64,000 bases of DNA from Bacteroidota bacterium (GTDB lineage Bacteria > Bacteroidota > Ignavibacteria > Ignavibacteriales > Melioribacteraceae), in assembly GCA_023397505.1 (NCBI GenBank), contig JAEWUC010000003.1:62001-126000 (forward strand). Reading direction: 5' to 3'. Positions 1 to 10,491 of the stretch are shown here, one piece after another (the first letter of the stretch is position 1; the number at the start of each line of letters is the position of its first letter). Position numbers and translations under genes: made by a program. The notes below the pieces were generated by a model. The model saw only the letters and a list, made by a program, of their open reading frames with translations. It did no database searches and was not told the origin of the DNA.

Positions 1-1022
1 GACGCCATGCTAATAACAAAATCTTCCTCGCCGTAAAGAACAGCTTTTTTATCCATTATATATTTATGACCGTCGATATATGAATCTATCAACCTTCCTT
101 TTTCCATAATATATTTTTGCGGAATTTCGCAGCCGGTTAAACGCGAGAGAAGTTCCAAAAACTTATCGGTTAAGTTTATCCCTATGGGCATCGATAGTTT
201 GCTCAAATCAACATTAAAATTATTTTGTAGAAATTCACCCGCGCTGTCATTTGCATGAAAATCTTTAATTCTGCCGTTATGATTTCCTTTGTTAACAACA
301 TCGCCGAATTCAATACTTGCTCTTGCCGATCCCATTAGTTTGATTTGTTCAATGTCTGTTCCGCCGGGAGAAATTTTAATGTATTCTTTCCACGTCGGAC
401 TGTCGAGAGTTTCGGAATAATCCGGAAGCATTACGAAATTCAGATTAAAGTCGTTTAAAATTTCCTTTATGCAGCGTAAATCATCCGGGGAAAGGAATCC
501 TGGGAAAATATTTATATGATTATTCTTTAACCCATCCGAAGAATTATCTTCGCTAAACTCAGTTACAAGAGCTGCGACAGCTTCGTGGAAACCGTCTATA
601 TGCGTTCCCTGGTAACTTGGCGTTGAAACCGATACAAGGTAAGGCAGATTTTTATGAACATTGTTCCGCTTAAATTCTTTGAGTAAAAGATTTAGATCTT
701 CGCCGATTGTTTCGCTTAAACATGTAGTACAAATAGCGATAACTTCCGGGTTATACTGGCTTATAATATTATCAAGTCCTTCGGCAAAATTTTTTCCGCC
801 GCCGAATATTGTTGAATCGATGCTAAAATTTGTTGAAGCAATATCAAACGGCTCTTTGTAATGACTGATCAAATATCTTCGAATATACGTTGAGCACCCT
901 TGCGAACCGTGAATCAGCGGAACGCAACCTTGAACGCCTTTGAACGCAATACAAGCGCCGAGAGGAGTGCAAACTTTACATGCGTTTCTCGACGCATGAA
1001 ATATTTTTTCAGTTGAGATCAT
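1..1022 (-). CDS. nifN: Nitrogenase FeMo-cofactor scaffold protein NifN (partial, 3' end outside window)
   Basis: The reading frame opens at an ATG at 1022 and stays open to base 1, giving about 340 residues; NifN is usually 430-460 residues, so the C-terminus lies beyond the left edge. NifN pairs with NifE to form the scaffold on which the FeMo cofactor is matured. The start reads MISTEKIFHASRNACKVCTP, followed by GACIAFKG, the VHGSQGC-like element IHGSQGC and a CTTCLSETIGED element, which is the NifK/NifN family pattern; the early KVCTPLGA cysteine and the position after nifE point to NifN rather than NifK. It sits 20 bases after nifE in the same operon. No frameshift is visible in the part present. 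Confidence 0.93.
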   Translation of the reverse strand, partial: MISTEKIFHASRNACKVCTPLGACIAFKGVQGCVPLIHGSQGCSTYIRRYLISHYKEPFDIASTNFSIDSTIFGGGKNFAEGLDNIISQYNPEVIAICTTCLSETIGEDLNLLLKEFKRNNVHKNLPYLVSVSTPSYQGTHIDGFHEAVAALVTEFSEDNSSDGLKNNHINIFPGFLSPDDLRCIKEILNDFNLNFVMLPDYSETLDSPTWKEYIKISPGGTDIEQIKLMGSARASIEFGDVVNKGNHNGRIKDFHANDSAGEFLQNNFNVDLSKLSMPIGINLTDKFLELLSRLTGCEIPQKYIMEKGRLIDSYIDGHKYIMDKKAVLYGEEDFVISMA

Positions 1023-1042
1023 TTATCAATCCGTTAAAAAAT

Positions 1043-2365
1043 TTATTTTACAAACTGCCATACGGGGCTGAAAATTGTAGAATAAACTTCTTTGGCAAAA
1101 TTTAACATACCTTCGTAACCGGCTAACGCTTCTTTCCGTTCGTGGTTGTGATCGCAAAAACCGATACCGAGTTTATACGCAATCGGTCTTTCCTTCACGC
1201 CGCCTATAAAAACATCTACCTTCATAGTTTTAATAAAGTAAGAGAGTTCAACCGGATTTGAATCATCCACAACAATAGTTCCTTCGTCGCACAGTTCACG
1301 GATAATCCCGTAATCTTCTTTTGTCCCGGTTTGCGAACCGATAACGACGGTTTTTACTCCGATCAACCTTAACGCCTTCACAAGCGAAATAGCTTTAAAC
1401 GATCCGCCCACATAAACCGCGGCTCTTTTACCTTCCAGTTTTTTCTTGAATTCTTTTAAAACGGGCTGAAGTTTTGTCATTTCATTAACAACTAATTTTC
1501 TTGTTTCGGCAAGCATCGTTTTGTTGTTAAAGAACCTTGCGACTTGATACAAAGCTTCGCTCATGTCTTCAATCCCGAAATATGAAACCCGCATAAAAGG
1601 AACGTTGTATTTTTCTTTCATTTCCTTCGCGAGATACATCATTGAACCGGAGCATTGTACAACATTTATCTCAGCTAAATTAGCGCGGCGGATATCGTCC
1701 ACTCTTCCGTCGCCGGTAATTGTCGCGATAACTTTTACGCCGATCTTTTCATAATATTCTTTCAGAATCCACAATTCGCCGGCGAGATTAAAATCGCCGA
1801 GAATATTTATACTGTTCTCAATTTTCTTTTCTTCGCCGGAGGAGCCTATTAGTTTTGACAAAGCACCGCATGCAATTTTATATCCGTCTTTTTTCGAACC
1901 GTTAAAACCTTCCGATTGTACCGGTATTACGTCAATATTTTTAAGAGCGCTTACTTTTCTGCAGACAGCTTCAACATCATCGCCGATAACGCCGACAATA
2001 CAAGTTGAATAAACAAACGCAGCTTTAGGTTTATATTTATCAATCAATTCAACAAGCGATATAAACAATTGATCTTCGCCGCCGAACACAACATGTTTTT
2101 CCCGCAGGTCAGTTGAAAAACTAAGGCGATGTATTTCCGGCCCCGACGAAAGCGAGCCGCGGATATCCCAAGTGTAAGCCGCACAACCTATTGGTCCGTG
2201 AACTAAATGCAGCGCATCTGCTATCGGATATAGAACAACACGCGAACCGCAGAAAACGCAAGCCCTCTGACTAACCGATCCGGCTGCGCTTGGTTTTGAA
2301 CACGAGATATTAAAGTTCTCGCGTCCTACAGTTGTAATTTGTCGTTCACGTTCTTTGATAAACAT
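1043..2365 (-). CDS. nifE: Nitrogenase FeMo-cofactor scaffold protein NifE
   Basis: 440 residues, close to the usual NifE length. NifE and NifN form a tetramer resembling the MoFe protein that receives NifB-co and hands mature FeMo-co to NifDK. The N-terminal half has RACVFCGSR and the VHGPIGCAAYTWDIRG block, then FSTDLREKHVVFGGEDQL and a CIVGVIGDD element, all typical of NifE. The C-terminal half has GGVKERPIAYKLGIGFCDHNHER, where NifD would carry its cofactor histidine region. The start is 2 bases after the nifK stop, and its GGTGATG ribosome-binding sequence lies inside the end of nifK, so translation is probably coupled. Confidence 0.95.
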   Translation of the reverse strand: MFIKERERQITTVGRENFNISCSKPSAAGSVSQRACVFCGSRVVLYPIADALHLVHGPIGCAAYTWDIRGSLSSGPEIHRLSFSTDLREKHVVFGGEDQLFISLVELIDKYKPKAAFVYSTCIVGVIGDDVEAVCRKVSALKNIDVIPVQSEGFNGSKKDGYKIACGALSKLIGSSGEEKKIENSINILGDFNLAGELWILKEYYEKIGVKVIATITGDGRVDDIRRANLAEINVVQCSGSMMYLAKEMKEKYNVPFMRVSYFGIEDMSEALYQVARFFNNKTMLAETRKLVVNEMTKLQPVLKEFKKKLEGKRAAVYVGGSFKAISLVKALRLIGVKTVVIGSQTGTKEDYGIIRELCDEGTIVVDDSNPVELSYFIKTMKVDVFIGGVKERPIAYKLGIGFCDHNHERKEALAGYEGMLNFAKEVYSTIFSPVWQFVK

Positions 2366-2367
2366 AG

Positions 2368-3750
2368 TTACATCACCAATTCTAATTTTTCCGCCGGAGC
2401 TTCAAAATCCTGTTTGTCCATAAGCGAATTCAGAATCTTTTCAAGTATTCTTAAGCCGCCGTTGTAACCAACGGTCGGGAAATAACTATGACCAATCCTA
2501 TCGAGTATAGGGAAACCCATTCTAACAAAAGGAATATTTTCATCTAGCGCGATATATTTTCCGTAAGTGTTGCCTATAAGCAGATCGACGTTTTCCTGTT
2601 TGATCCATTGATGAAGCAAAAACATATCCGCTCTTTCGCCGTTTGTAAATTTTGCTTCGGGAACTGAATCTTTGAGAAGTTCTTGCATTCTTTTTTCGAA
2701 ATATTTACCCGGCGTTCCGCTTACTATATAAACCGGCTTCATGTCGCATGTAAGCAGAAATTCCGTTAAAGGAATTAATTGATCGGGATCGCCGAACAGA
2801 GCGACGCGTTTTCCGTGTAAGTATTGATTCATATCCGCCATTAAATCGAGCAGTCTTCCCCGTTCATTGTTCATAGATTTCGGAACCTTTACGCCTGCAT
2901 GCCTGCTAAGGGCGGTTATAAATCTATCGGTTGCAAGAAGACCGATAGGAATATCCACCAATTCAAATTTTACTTTGCATTTATACTCAAGTTTTTTTGC
3001 AGCCTCTTCCGTTGCAAAATGTCCTATGCCTAAAGAAAACTTTGCATCGCCGGCGCTTATTAATTCGGGAATTGTTGTTCCGCCTTTTGGGTACATTTGA
3101 TAATTTCCGGTTAGCGGCGCATCCAAAATGCCTGAAGTATCGGGAAACAAAATTGTATTTGCCTGCATCTTTTTAGCTAAACGTTTTATCTCGCGCATAT
3201 CCGCCGGTTCAACCCATCCGCTTATTATGTTTGTTTGATAATTATCCACGCCTGTTTTTTGCGCAAAGTATGAAACCAGCCCCATTACCATGTTGGCATA
3301 ACCGGTGACGTGCGAACCGACATAACTCGGCGTATTACAGTGCATAATATGTTTGCCTTTCGGCACTTTGTTATCGTCGCGCGCTTTCTGCAGAATCTGG
3401 TTTATATCATCGCCTATTGTTTCCGAAAGACAGGTTGTATGAACGGCGATAACTTCGGGATCGTAAACACTGAATAAAGTATCTATTGCCGTAAGCAGGT
3501 TCGCCTGCCCGCCGAATACCGACGACCCTTCGGTAAACGAGCTTGTTCCCGCCATTATGGGCTCTTTGTAATGGCGCGTTAATGTGCTTCTGTGATATGA
3601 GCAGCATCCCTGCGAACCGTGACTGTGCGGCATACATCCGCGAACTCCAAGCGCGGCATACATCGCGCCAATAGGTTGACAAGTTTTGGCCGGGTTCACG
3701 GTTAATGCCTGGCGTTCAATTATATTTTCGGTTGTGTGTCGTAAAAGCAT
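2368..3750 (-). CDS. nifK: Nitrogenase molybdenum-iron protein beta chain NifK
   Basis: Beta subunit of the MoFe protein; with NifD it holds the P-cluster that passes electrons to the FeMo cofactor. I chose the ATG at 3750 (460 residues, MLLRHTTENI...), preceded by AGAGAG, over a TTG at 3795 that would overlap the end of nifD. P-cluster ligand cysteines fit C24 (AKTCQPIG), C49 (HGSQGC) and C107 (HTTCLSETIGDD). The protein is shorter than Azotobacter NifK because it lacks the roughly 50-residue N-terminal extension, as in anaerobe and green-sulfur types. It lies 13 bases after nifD. Confidence 0.96.
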   Translation of the reverse strand: MLLRHTTENIIERQALTVNPAKTCQPIGAMYAALGVRGCMPHSHGSQGCCSYHRSTLTRHYKEPIMAGTSSFTEGSSVFGGQANLLTAIDTLFSVYDPEVIAVHTTCLSETIGDDINQILQKARDDNKVPKGKHIMHCNTPSYVGSHVTGYANMVMGLVSYFAQKTGVDNYQTNIISGWVEPADMREIKRLAKKMQANTILFPDTSGILDAPLTGNYQMYPKGGTTIPELISAGDAKFSLGIGHFATEEAAKKLEYKCKVKFELVDIPIGLLATDRFITALSRHAGVKVPKSMNNERGRLLDLMADMNQYLHGKRVALFGDPDQLIPLTEFLLTCDMKPVYIVSGTPGKYFEKRMQELLKDSVPEAKFTNGERADMFLLHQWIKQENVDLLIGNTYGKYIALDENIPFVRMGFPILDRIGHSYFPTVGYNGGLRILEKILNSLMDKQDFEAPAEKLELVM

Positions 3751-3763
3751 GATTAACTCTCTG

Positions 3764-5404
3764 TTAAATTGTCTCAATAACGAAGTTTGCTTCAATTTGT
3801 TTTTGGGTATCCCATGGCGCGGTTAAATATTTCCATACTTTTGCGCTTACCATTTTGTTAATGTCGTTGTAAAAATTTATCGCCCCGGTAAAACCGGCGT
3901 ATGGTCCGCCGTAATCATAACTGTGAAGCTGTTTTAAAGGAACGCCCATTTTTTGAACGACATATTTTTCTTTGATGCCGGCGCAAAATACATCCGGCTT
4001 GTAAAACTCGATTAGTTTTTCCGTTTCCCAATGGTTGATATCGTCGAGCACAAGTGAATACCTTTCCATGTCAACCATCATTCCGTCATATTCTTTCAGT
4101 TCGATACCGGAATTTTTTAATCGTTCCAGTTCTTCGGGACTTTTACGAGGGTTAAAAAGTTTCTCGTCGGGTTCAACATGAATTTCTTCAATGTTCCTGC
4201 TGTCGGCATCAATTTGAATTGATGGGATAACTTTTCTGCCTTCATAGTCATCGCGGTGACCAAACTCGTAACCGGCAGAAACAGTTTTCATTCCGAGCTC
4301 GCCGAATAACTCCTGGTAATGATGCGCGCGCGAACCGCCTACGAAAAGCATTGCTTTTTTGCCTTTAGTTCGCGGTTTTATTTTTTCAATTACATTTTCA
4401 ACGGCAGGCATCTCTTCGGCAATAACATCCTCAATTCTTCTTATGAGTTTTTCATCTTCAAAATATTCGCCGATTTTTCTCAAAGATTTTGCGGTTGATT
4501 TTGCTCCTATAAAATTCACTTTTATCCATGAAATTCCGTATTTCGTTTCCATCATATCGGCAACATAATTTATTGAGCGGTGGCACATAACCATGTTAAG
4601 ATCTGCCGTATGCGACCGTTCAAAAGAGTCTATTGTTGAATTGCCGCTGAATGTTGAAACGAGTGTGATTCCTATTTTTTCAAATATTCTTTCTATCTCA
4701 AATGCATCCCCGCCTATGTTGTATTCGCCGAGAAGATTAACTTTAAATTCGCCTTCCGGGGGAACGTCGTTTCTTCCGATTATGTTTTTCAACAAACCGT
4801 TATTAGCAATATGATGACCGGCAGATTGACTAACTCCTTTATAACCTTCGCAACTGAAACCGAAAATGTTTATCCCCAATTCTTCTTTCATATCGCGTGC
4901 AACTGCGTGAATGTCGTCGCCGATAAGTCCCACAGGGCATGTTGCAAAAATTGCTATGCTTTTCGGATTAAAGATTTGGTAAGCTTCTCTAATTGCTTTT
5001 CGTAATTTTTCTTCCCCGCCGAAAACAATATTGGAATCCTGCATATCGGTGGAAAAACTGTACATCATAAAATTTGCATCTTCAGGGTTTTCCGTTTTGG
5101 TTTGATTTCTTCTCGTAAGCCATGAATAAAAACCGCAGCCAATGGGCCCGTGCGTGATATTTACGATATCGCGCGTCGGTCCCAGCACTACACCTTTACA
5201 TCCCGCGTAAGTGCATCCGCGTTGTGAAATTATTCCTGGAATTGTTCTAACATTTGCTTGTATCTGTTGTTCTTTTCCCGGTTCATTGATTAAAATTTGT
5301 TTCTCTCTTTTCTTCCCGACTTTTGAAGGATATTTTTTTAGAATTTCCTTTTTTAACCCGACCGGATTCGGGAGTACGACAGTTGTTGTATTTTTTGATC
5401 CCAT
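3764..5404 (-). CDS. nifD: Nitrogenase molybdenum-iron protein alpha chain NifD
   Basis: Alpha subunit of dinitrogenase, 546 residues, carrying the FeMo cofactor. Visible ligands: P-cluster cysteines C69 (TYAGCKG), C90 (GPIGCGFYSW) and C156 (ATCPVGLIGDD), cofactor cysteine C274 (VMCHRSINY) and cofactor histidine H494 (LKQLHSYDYGGPYAGF). The active-site stretch VSQSAGHHIAN (about 191-201) keeps the Gln and His next to the cofactor. All residues expected of a functional Mo nitrogenase are present, and there is no sign of Vnf or Anf subunits. An insertion of about 50 residues (roughly 392-445) marks the group II/III anaerobe-type NifD shared with Clostridia and green sulfur bacteria. It starts 10 bases after nifI2. 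Confidence 0.97.
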   Translation of the reverse strand: MGSKNTTTVVLPNPVGLKKEILKKYPSKVGKKREKQILINEPGKEQQIQANVRTIPGIISQRGCTYAGCKGVVLGPTRDIVNITHGPIGCGFYSWLTRRNQTKTENPEDANFMMYSFSTDMQDSNIVFGGEEKLRKAIREAYQIFNPKSIAIFATCPVGLIGDDIHAVARDMKEELGINIFGFSCEGYKGVSQSAGHHIANNGLLKNIIGRNDVPPEGEFKVNLLGEYNIGGDAFEIERIFEKIGITLVSTFSGNSTIDSFERSHTADLNMVMCHRSINYVADMMETKYGISWIKVNFIGAKSTAKSLRKIGEYFEDEKLIRRIEDVIAEEMPAVENVIEKIKPRTKGKKAMLFVGGSRAHHYQELFGELGMKTVSAGYEFGHRDDYEGRKVIPSIQIDADSRNIEEIHVEPDEKLFNPRKSPEELERLKNSGIELKEYDGMMVDMERYSLVLDDINHWETEKLIEFYKPDVFCAGIKEKYVVQKMGVPLKQLHSYDYGGPYAGFTGAINFYNDINKMVSAKVWKYLTAPWDTQKQIEANFVIETI

Positions 5405-5414
5405 GGTTTTTCCT

Positions 5415-5792
5415 TTAGTCTAGAACTGTTTCGCCGGATTCTCTTGTTCTAACTCGGTAAGCTTCAACAGTTGGAATAATAAAAATTTTTCCGTCTCCGC
5501 TTTTACCGGTTTTGTTAGCTTTAATTATTGTTTGAACAGCAAGATCGACTTTTTCGCTTGCAACAATAATATGCAGCAATCGTTTTGTTTTTAGGCGCGG
5601 TTCGCCTGTGCTTAAACTTATATATTCTTTATCATCGGAAATCATTTCGACTCTTTCCAAATAATCGCCTCGACCTTTACCTCTTCCTTGGACTTTGCCC
5701 GAAGCAGTGAAAGAAGGTAATCCGACTTCGTTAAGGGCATTCTTTGTCTCGTTTATTTTCGACATTCGAATGATTGCTAATATTTGCTTCAT
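5415..5792 (-). CDS. nifI2: Nitrogen regulatory PII-like protein NifI2
   Basis: 125 residues from the ATG at 5792 (MKQILAIIRMSKINET); an upstream in-frame extension would run into nifI1. It is a GlnB/PII family protein with a lengthened T-loop (QGRGKGRGDYLERVEMISDD... to LKTKRLLHIIV) and the C-terminal GKSGDGKIFIIPTVEAYRVRT signature. In methanogens the NifI1-NifI2 complex binds NifDK and blocks activity when nitrogen is plentiful, with 2-oxoglutarate relieving the block; the position between nifH and nifD supports the same job here. It follows nifI1 by 17 bases and precedes nifD by 10. Confidence 0.92.
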   Translation of the reverse strand: MKQILAIIRMSKINETKNALNEVGLPSFTASGKVQGRGKGRGDYLERVEMISDDKEYISLSTGEPRLKTKRLLHIIVASEKVDLAVQTIIKANKTGKSGDGKIFIIPTVEAYRVRTRESGETVLD

Positions 5793-5809
5793 AGTTTTTA
5801 ACTCTTTTT

Positions 5810-6136
5810 TTAAAGTTTTTTGGTTCCCTTGCTTATTGTCCAAGCTTCAAGCACAGGCTCAATAAATATTTTTCCGTCTCCAAACTGCCCGGCATTTCCG
5901 GTTTTTGCATTATCCAAAATTGTTTCCACTACAAATTCTTTGTCGGTATCGTTAACAACAATCAACAACATATTTTTTGTAAGTTCATCGTATGTTATAT
6001 CGCCAACTTTTAAGCCGCGCTGTTTCCCTCTTCCATAAACTGTCATTTTTGTTATTGCCGGAAATCCCGATTCAAACAACGCTTTCATTACAACAGGGGC
6101 TTTTTCCGGGCGAACTATAGCTCTAATTAGTAACAT
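5810..6136 (-). CDS. nifI1: Nitrogen regulatory PII-like protein NifI1
   Basis: 108 residues, GlnB/PII family. It begins MLLIRAIVRPEKAPVVMKAL and has YGRGKQRGLKVGD where a GlnB T-loop would start, then GQFGDGKIFIEPVLEAWTI at the C-terminus. The short T-loop without the uridylylated tyrosine context distinguishes NifI1 from GlnB and GlnK. It is the partner of NifI2 in post-translational control of nitrogenase by nitrogen status. The gene lies 15 bases after nifH, as in green sulfur bacteria, clostridia and methanogens. Confidence 0.92.
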   Translation of the reverse strand: MLLIRAIVRPEKAPVVMKALFESGFPAITKMTVYGRGKQRGLKVGDITYDELTKNMLLIVVNDTDKEFVVETILDNAKTGNAGQFGDGKIFIEPVLEAWTISKGTKKL

Positions 6137-6151
6137 ATTTTTATCCCCGAA

Positions 6152-6985
<834 letters not shown>

Positions 6986-7107
6986 TCAATTGTTTGTGTT
7001 TGATATTCTTATCTCTATAATTATGCCATCGATATCTTATTTAAAAAGACACAAAATCTTAATGGAGCTAAATATCTTTTTTATAATCGATTAGAGGAAA
7101 AAAATCT

Positions 7108-7135
7108 TGTATAAACTGGTAATTGATCTAAGCAA
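7108..7135 (-). promoter_or_regulatory. Candidate sigma70-type promoter upstream of the nif operon
   Basis: On the minus strand, TTGCTT (7135-7130) and TATACA (7113-7108) are 16 bases apart, about 130 bases before the nifH start. This is the best sigma70-like match I saw in the 275-base gap 6977-7251, which must hold nif control signals unless nifH is read through from the ATPase gene. The rest of the gap is AT-rich, with no clear sigma54 site and no strong terminator for the upstream gene. Confidence 0.3.
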
Positions 7136-7251
7136 AGAATTGACAAAAATGTAAAACACCAGAAGTGCGGGTTACAAAAACGTAAATCAAAGTAGTACGT
7201 AGTTGATAATCATCTTAATAATAATTTGGAAATTGATGCTTCAAGAGGTCA

Positions 7252-8790
7252 TTAATGTCCCCACAATTCTCTATCAAGCGCGCGGTATTGAATTGCCTCG
7301 CTGATGTGCTGGGGTAAAATGTTTTCTGTGTTTTCAAGATCGGCAATTGTACGGCTGACTTTTATAATTCTATCATAAGCACGGGCGGATAAACCTAAGC
7401 GAGTCATAGCCATTTTTAACAATTCTTCCGAGGCAGAATCTATTTTGCAGAATTTTCTAATTTCTTTTGTACCCATATCGGCGTTGCAAAAAATATGTTT
7501 CATTTCCGAAAATCTTTCGTGTTGAATTTTACGCGCGGCTACAACCCTCTTTCTAATCTCTTCAGATTTTTCACCTGTAGAACTTGATGACAATTCCTTA
7601 AACTTTACAGCAGGAACTTCAATATGAATATCAATTCTATCGAGAAGCGGGCCGGAAATTCTTGCCATGTATTTTTGAATCATTGAAGTATTGCATGTGC
7701 ACTCTTTGTTAGGATCGGTAAAATATCCGCATGGACACGGATTCATTGCAGCGGCAAGCATAAAGTTTGCAGGGAATTCCAAGGACATTTTAGAACGGCT
7801 TATTGTTACTTTGTAATCTTCGAGCGGTTGGCGTAAAACTTCCAAAACATTTTTTTTGAATTCGGGAAGTTCATCTAAAAACAAAACTCCGTGATGCGCG
7901 AACGATACTTCGCCCGGCCGCGGAATCGATCCGCCGCCGATTAAAGCTGCATCGCTAACTGTATGGTGCGGGCTTCGAAAAGGCCGTTCGGTTATTAGTG
8001 CTTTATCTTTCGGAAGTATCCCGGCGACCGAATGAATTTTTGTTGTTTCGAGTGCCTCATCAAAATTTAAAGGCGGAAGAATTGTCGGCAGTCTTTTTGC
8101 AAGCATAGTTTTGCCTGAACCGGGCGGACCAATCATAATAATATTGTGACCGCCGGCAGCTGCAATTTCCAATGCACGTTTTACGTTTTCTTGTCCTTTT
8201 ACATCTGCAAAATCCAAATGATAAAAATTAACTTCCGAAAAAACTTCATCTTTGTCAGTGTAAACCGGTTCGAACTTATTTTCATCATTTAAAAATTCTA
8301 TTACTTGATTCAAACTTTCGAGTCCATAAACATTAATTCCTTCAACAATAGATGCTTCTTTAACAGAATCCTTTGGAAGAATAATATTCCTAATACCCAG
8401 TTTCTTTGCTTCAACAGCAATGGGAAGTCCGCCTTTAATTTTTCGTAATGTACCGTCGAGTGAAAGTTCACCAAGCAATAGAGATTCTTCAAGTTTATCA
8501 AATGTTACAATTTCATTCGAGGCGAGAATTCCCACAGCTATGGGGAGATCGAACGCACTGCCTTCTTTTTTGATATCTGCAGGCGCAAGGTTAATCGTAA
8601 TTTTTTTTTGAGGAATTTCTATACTTGAATTTTTTAGTGCGGCGGTAATTCTTTCCTTGCTTTCTTTTACCGCGTTATCGGGTAAACCGACAATTGTAAT
8701 GGACGGAAGCTGTTTCTCGCTGTGCGTTTCTACTTCTACTTTGTACGCGTCAATCCCAAAAGTTGAAGCCGAAATTACTTTTGAGAACAT
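7252..8790 (-). CDS. comM: YifB/ComM family Mg-chelatase-like AAA+ ATPase
   Basis: 512 residues, full length for the family. The N-terminal part (about 1-170) has [19 protein letters not shown] and [13 protein letters not shown], the ChlI/Lon-like fold. The AAA+ core follows with Walker [16 protein letters not shown] (about 218-232), Walker [10 protein letters not shown] and a cysteine group (NPCPCGYF ... CTCN). ComM is a hexameric helicase that helps branch migration during natural transformation in Gram-negative bacteria; in other clades the role is less clear. It is transcribed in the same direction as nif but separated by 275 bases, so it is probably unrelated to nitrogen fixation. Confidence 0.9.
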   Translation of the reverse strand: MFSKVISASTFGIDAYKVEVETHSEKQLPSITIVGLPDNAVKESKERITAALKNSSIEIPQKKITINLAPADIKKEGSAFDLPIAVGILASNEIVTFDKLEESLLLGELSLDGTLRKIKGGLPIAVEAKKLGIRNIILPKDSVKEASIVEGINVYGLESLNQVIEFLNDENKFEPVYTDKDEVFSEVNFYHLDFADVKGQENVKRALEIAAAGGHNIIMIGPPGSGKTMLAKRLPTILPPLNFDEALETTKIHSVAGILPKDKALITERPFRSPHHTVSDAALIGGGSIPRPGEVSFAHHGVLFLDELPEFKKNVLEVLRQPLEDYKVTISRSKMSLEFPANFMLAAAMNPCPCGYFTDPNKECTCNTSMIQKYMARISGPLLDRIDIHIEVPAVKFKELSSSSTGEKSEEIRKRVVAARKIQHERFSEMKHIFCNADMGTKEIRKFCKIDSASEELLKMAMTRLGLSARAYDRIIKVSRTIADLENTENILPQHISEAIQYRALDRELWGH

Positions 8791-8846
8791 TTATATTCTC
8801 ACACCGGTTATTGCTAATCGAAAGTAATTAAAAAAATGCAAATTAA

Positions 8847-8869
8847 AAACCCCGGCTAAACCGGGGTTC
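8847..8869 (-). terminator. Rho-independent terminator of the nuoGHI unit
   Basis: Arms AACCCCGG (8848-8855) and CCGGGGTT (8861-8868) enclose a five-base loop. On the minus strand the hairpin follows the nuoI stop codon by a few bases and is followed by TTTAATT and further T-rich sequence. It closes the peptidase-nuoGHI transcript. Confidence 0.85.
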
Positions 8870-8872
8870 ATT

Positions 8873-9367
8873 TTATCCTTTGAATTTTCTTAAGAAGTCC
8901 AGCCGCTCACGCAAGTCATTAACAGGAATTAATAATTTATCTTTACCGTAAATTGCATCTTCCCTATTTGTAAAGACAAGTTCGTAATCCTTGCTCATAA
9001 CTATAGCTTCTTCGGGACAAACCTCTTCGCAAAAACCACAGAAGATACAGCGCAGCATGTTAATCTCAAATTTTTGCGGGTATCTTTCTTTTTCCAATTC
9101 CGTTTCTGCAGCTTGAACTTCAATAGCCAATGCCGGGCAAACCCGCGAACACAATCCGCACGCAACGCATCTTTCAACATCATTATTTTCTTTAACAAGA
9201 ACAGGTCTTCCACGGTATGAATCCGGCGGCGTAAATTTTTGCTCCGGGTACTGTAAAGTTACTTTGGGGCGCAGCATGTTTTTCAAAGTAAGTAACATCC
9301 CTTTTAAAATTACCGGGATGTACATCTTTTCCCAAAACGTTAAATCTTTTATTCTTTTTTTTGCCAT
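8873..9367 (-). CDS. nuoI: NADH-quinone oxidoreductase subunit I (two [4Fe-4S])
   Basis: 164 residues, the TYKY subunit of complex I. Two ferredoxin motifs, ERCVACGLCSRVCP and LRCIFCGFCEEVCP, bind clusters N6a and N6b, which carry electrons toward quinone at the membrane junction. An amphipathic N-terminus (FWEKMYIPVILKGMLLTLKNM) fits contact with the membrane arm. It lies 42 bases after nuoH and is the last gene before the terminator. An AAAGG ribosome-binding sequence precedes the ATG. Confidence 0.95.
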   Translation of the reverse strand: MAKKRIKDLTFWEKMYIPVILKGMLLTLKNMLRPKVTLQYPEQKFTPPDSYRGRPVLVKENNDVERCVACGLCSRVCPALAIEVQAAETELEKERYPQKFEINMLRCIFCGFCEEVCPEEAIVMSKDYELVFTNREDAIYGKDKLLIPVNDLRERLDFLRKFKG

Positions 9368-9409
9368 AAAAAAACCTTTAAACTTCTTTCCGTCAAAAGC
9401 AGAAAAATT

Positions 9410-10441
9410 TTATAAACCGAATATCATTATCAACGCAGCTACCCAAAGAATATTTAACAGTGAAAGCGGGAACATAACTTTCCAGCCGAGATTCATTAAT
9501 TGATCATATCGGAATCTTGGGATTGTCCATCGTATCCAGATAAACACAAACATCATAAAAAAAGTTTTGAAGAAGAATGCGCCAATCTGTAATAAAACTA
9601 AAAGCGTTGAATTTAATCCCAGTTTATCGATGTAAGGGATTTGATATCCGCCAAGGTATAAAGTAACAATCAATGCGCTTGCAATAAACATGTTTGCGTA
9701 TTCGGCAAGAAAAAATCCGGCAAATTTCATCGAGCTGTATTCCGTGTGATAACCGCCAACTAATTCCGGTTCCGCTTCTGGTAAATCGAACGGCAATCTA
9801 TTGGTTTCCGCAAAAGCTGAAACTACAAATGTTATAAATCCAATAGGTTGTAAAATTGCATTCCACATCCATCCGTACTGAGCGTTAACAATATCAAGCG
9901 GTTTTAACGATTGCGATAAAAGCAAAACCCCGGCTATTGAAAAGCCCATCGATACTTCGTAAGAAATCATCTGTGCAGTTGAACGAATTCCGCCGAGCAA
10001 TGAATATTTGCTTCCCGAAGACCACCCCGCAAATGTAATAGCATAAACACTTAACGATGTTAATGCAAGAACGTATAAAATCCCAATATTAACATTTGCC
10101 ACAACCAAATCAATTTTATATCCGAATGCTTCGAACGAAGGACCGAACGGAATTACTGCATATGTTGCAAACGCAACAAAGAGTGCAATTATCGGCGCAA
10201 GCGTGTGCAGTGTTTTATTTGCCGCGGTCGGAACAATATCTTCTTTAAATAATAATTTGAAAACATCGGCAAATGATTGAAGCAATCCGCGGTAACCAAC
10301 GCGGTTAGGACCAATTCTGTTTTGAACCCACGCGCTTATTTTCCTTTCAAAATAAACAGCGTATGCCGCAATCAGCAAAAGCACAACAAGTACAATTACA
10401 ATTTTAATAAGCGTAATTATTATTATTTCTAAAATGCCCAT
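9410..10441 (-). CDS. nuoH: NADH-quinone oxidoreductase subunit H
   Basis: 343 residues, about eight membrane segments; the subunit that forms much of the quinone-binding chamber of complex I. Family signatures are present: YFERKISAWVQNRIGPNRVGYRGLLQ near residues 29-54 and the acidic loop ETNRLPFDLPEAEPELVGGYHTEYS. A GAGG ribosome-binding sequence precedes the ATG. It lies 50 bases after nuoG. No nuoJKLMN follows; the next gene is nuoI, then a terminator, so the rest of the membrane arm must be coded elsewhere. Confidence 0.96.
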   Translation of the reverse strand: MGILEIIIITLIKIVIVLVVLLLIAAYAVYFERKISAWVQNRIGPNRVGYRGLLQSFADVFKLLFKEDIVPTAANKTLHTLAPIIALFVAFATYAVIPFGPSFEAFGYKIDLVVANVNIGILYVLALTSLSVYAITFAGWSSGSKYSLLGGIRSTAQMISYEVSMGFSIAGVLLLSQSLKPLDIVNAQYGWMWNAILQPIGFITFVVSAFAETNRLPFDLPEAEPELVGGYHTEYSSMKFAGFFLAEYANMFIASALIVTLYLGGYQIPYIDKLGLNSTLLVLLQIGAFFFKTFFMMFVFIWIRWTIPRFRYDQLMNLGWKVMFPLSLLNILWVAALIMIFGL

Positions 10442-10491
10442 TTAAACTTACCTCAGGATTTCATCTTTTATAGCACGGAAATAATTTTACT

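Noticed and set aside
3751..3795. TTG start giving a 475-residue NifK
   Set aside because: It overlaps the end of nifD and has no family-like N-terminus; the ATG at 3750 has a ribosome-binding sequence and the expected start.
7012..7029. Sigma54 -24-like TGGCAT on the minus strand upstream of nifH
   Set aside because: The -24 half fits but the -12 position reads TAGAG instead of TTGC, and spacing to the start is short; the GG-N10-GC rule is not met.
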